Assembly: GCA_903834625.1 (NCBI GenBank)
Contig: CAILJQ010000101.1
Span: 1 to 51,330, forward strand
Length of the DNA: 51,330 bases
Source: an uncultured Bacteroidota bacterium
Lineage (GTDB): Bacteria > Bacteroidota > Bacteroidia > UKL13-3
Direction of reading: 5' to 3'
Part shown: positions 50,291-51,330 of the stretch, one piece after another
Numbering within the stretch: the first letter of the stretch is position 1
Layout of the letters: each line of letters opens with the position of its first letter
The notes under the pieces: generated by a model
The model's input: the letters and a program-made list of their open reading frames with translations, nothing else
Told to the model about the DNA's origin: nothing
Databases searched by the model: none
Translations under genes and position numbers: made by a program

Positions 50291-51330
50291 ATGCATAGAT
50301 TACTCAAAAGGCAATTAAAAAAACTATTCGGTGAGTCAATCCCGAATGTTTCAGAGTTAAATTCACTTATTCAATTGGTAGACGAAAGCTACCATGAATA
50401 CCAACAAGACTATAACAAACTTGAAAGAATTCTTGAACTCAGTTCTAAAGAATCATTCAAAGAACTGAGTAATTTCAAAAACGCCATTGATACAGCTGCG
50501 CTCGTTTCATTAACCGATGCCAATGCTAACATCATTATGGCTAACGAAAATTTTTGTAAAATTTCTGGCTATCCTCTCAATGAGCTTGTAGGAAGGAACC
50601 ATAACATCATAAACAGTGGCTTCCATCCAGTTTCGTTTTTCAATAACATGTGGGAGACCATTGGTTCTGGGAAAATTTGGCAAGGTGAAATATGTAATAA
50701 AACAAAAAATGGAGAGTTCTATTGGGTAGCTTCAACCATTATTCCCTTCTTAAATGATGAAGGAATTCCCTACCAATACCTTTCTATTAGGTTCGACATT
50801 ACCTCTAGAAAAAAGATTGAAGAGGAAATAAAAACCTTAGCACTTGTTGCCCAAAAAGCACAAAATGTTGTTATTATTAGTGATGCATCTGGTAACGCCA
50901 TTTGGGCAAATGATGGCTTCGAAAGGGTTACAGAATATAAGGTTTCCGACCTTTTAGGTAAAAAGCCAGGCACCCTGCTTCAGGGCCCAGAAACCGATCT
51001 AGAAACCATCAAAGAAATTTCAATTGCACTTAGAAATAAAGAACCCTTTACGGGTGAAATTTTAAATTATGCAAAATCGGGTCGAACCTATTGGATCTCC
51101 TTATCTATTACCCCACTTATTGAAGAAGGAAAACATATTGGATTCATTGCCATTGAAAGTGATATAACTTCACGCAAAATTTATGAGGATAGGCTGAAAG
51201 AAAATGAGAAATTATTAAGAGCCATAAATGAAGCTTCTGCAGAATTACTAGCTAATTCGAATTTTGAAACTGCGGTAGGAAAATCACTTGAAATTATTGG
51301 AAAGGCCTTTGGAGTTTACCGTGTACACGT
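50291..51330 (+). CDS. PAS-PAS-GAF signalling protein, C-terminus outside the window
   Basis: About 347 residues from the ATG at 50291; the frame is open at the right edge. A coiled N-terminus (about 1-60) is followed by two PAS-PAC units: first about 65-180 (ANENFCKISGYPLNELVGRNH, ITSRKKIEE) and second about 185-305 (VVIISDASGNAIWANDGFERV, ITSRKIYED). A GAF domain then begins (NFETAVGKSLEIIGKAFGVYRV). In such proteins a histidine kinase, adenylate cyclase or GGDEF domain follows. It starts 67 bases after the FIST gene. Confidence 0.85.
   Translation, partial: MHRLLKRQLKKLFGESIPNVSELNSLIQLVDESYHEYQQDYNKLERILELSSKESFKELSNFKNAIDTAALVSLTDANANIIMANENFCKISGYPLNELVGRNHNIINSGFHPVSFFNNMWETIGSGKIWQGEICNKTKNGEFYWVASTIIPFLNDEGIPYQYLSIRFDITSRKKIEEEIKTLALVAQKAQNVVIISDASGNAIWANDGFERVTEYKVSDLLGKKPGTLLQGPETDLETIKEISIALRNKEPFTGEILNYAKSGRTYWISLSITPLIEEGKHIGFIAIESDITSRKIYEDRLKENEKLLRAINEASAELLANSNFETAVGKSLEIIGKAFGVYRVH

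Overview
The window is A+T-rich and looks like a chromosomal segment of a Bacteroidota bacterium. The signs are type IX secretion C-terminal sorting domains (genes at 19074, 33030 and 43810), families known mainly from that phylum (DUF2851, DUF6427, DUF4292, DUF4286, DUF2452, DUF2795, DUF5723, HmuY-like), a SusC/CirA-type TonB-dependent receptor, and promoters of the Bacteroidota form TTG-N19/20-TAnnTTYG. There are no rRNA or tRNA genes, insertion sequences, phage genes or CRISPR arrays. It reads as housekeeping and envelope biology with a few odd, degenerate proteins in between.

Layout. 1-3.6 kb: DUF2851 protein (cut by the left edge), a secreted hypothetical, a PspC-domain protein and a two-component system, all on the + strand. 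3.6-10.2 kb, - strand: a VOC/PhnB-like protein, uvrA, and a three-gene envelope operon (secreted 489-aa protein, DUF6427 membrane protein, ElyC/YdcF-like protein). 10.3-16.3 kb, + strand: hflX, then a polyprenyl-sugar operon (GT2 synthase, methyltransferase, and a fusion of a dead GT-A domain, a GT-C membrane domain and TPRs). 16.3-17.9 kb: a degenerate Fic-fold protein with a C-terminal winged helix behind a palindrome-rich leader, and a DUF2795 protein. 18-26.8 kb, - strand: menE, a T9SS cargo protein, and a tight cell-surface operon (flippase, dut, sugar-nucleotidyltransferase, TPR protein, DUF4292 lipoprotein, EnvC-like protein).

26.9-32.8 kb: a TPR protein and DUF4286 protein; three diverged ~83-bp tandem repeats; a small membrane protein with a degenerate membrane glycosyltransferase; rpoN and a WG-repeat protein on the other strand. 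33-39.7 kb: an M6 metalloprotease with PKD and T9SS domains, a ComF-like phosphoribosyltransferase, a DUF5723 protein, glutathione peroxidase, ispH and DUF2452. 39.7-45.1 kb, - strand: a likely haem/iron uptake operon (T9SS HmuY-like protein, TonB-dependent receptor, HmuY-like lipoprotein, PD40 propeller). 45.3-51.3 kb: panD, a flippase-like membrane protein, rfaE2, acyl-CoA dehydrogenase, a histidine phosphatase, and a FIST sensor next to a PAS/GAF signalling protein that runs off the right edge.

The main themes are envelope construction and secreted proteins. The most unusual content is a set of enzyme folds that have lost their catalytic residues (Fic, two GT-A domains, the EnvC peptidase domain) and two non-coding regions with ordered repeats (29.07-29.30 kb and 16.32-16.49 kb). 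Family assignments come from reading the sequences by eye; no database search was run.
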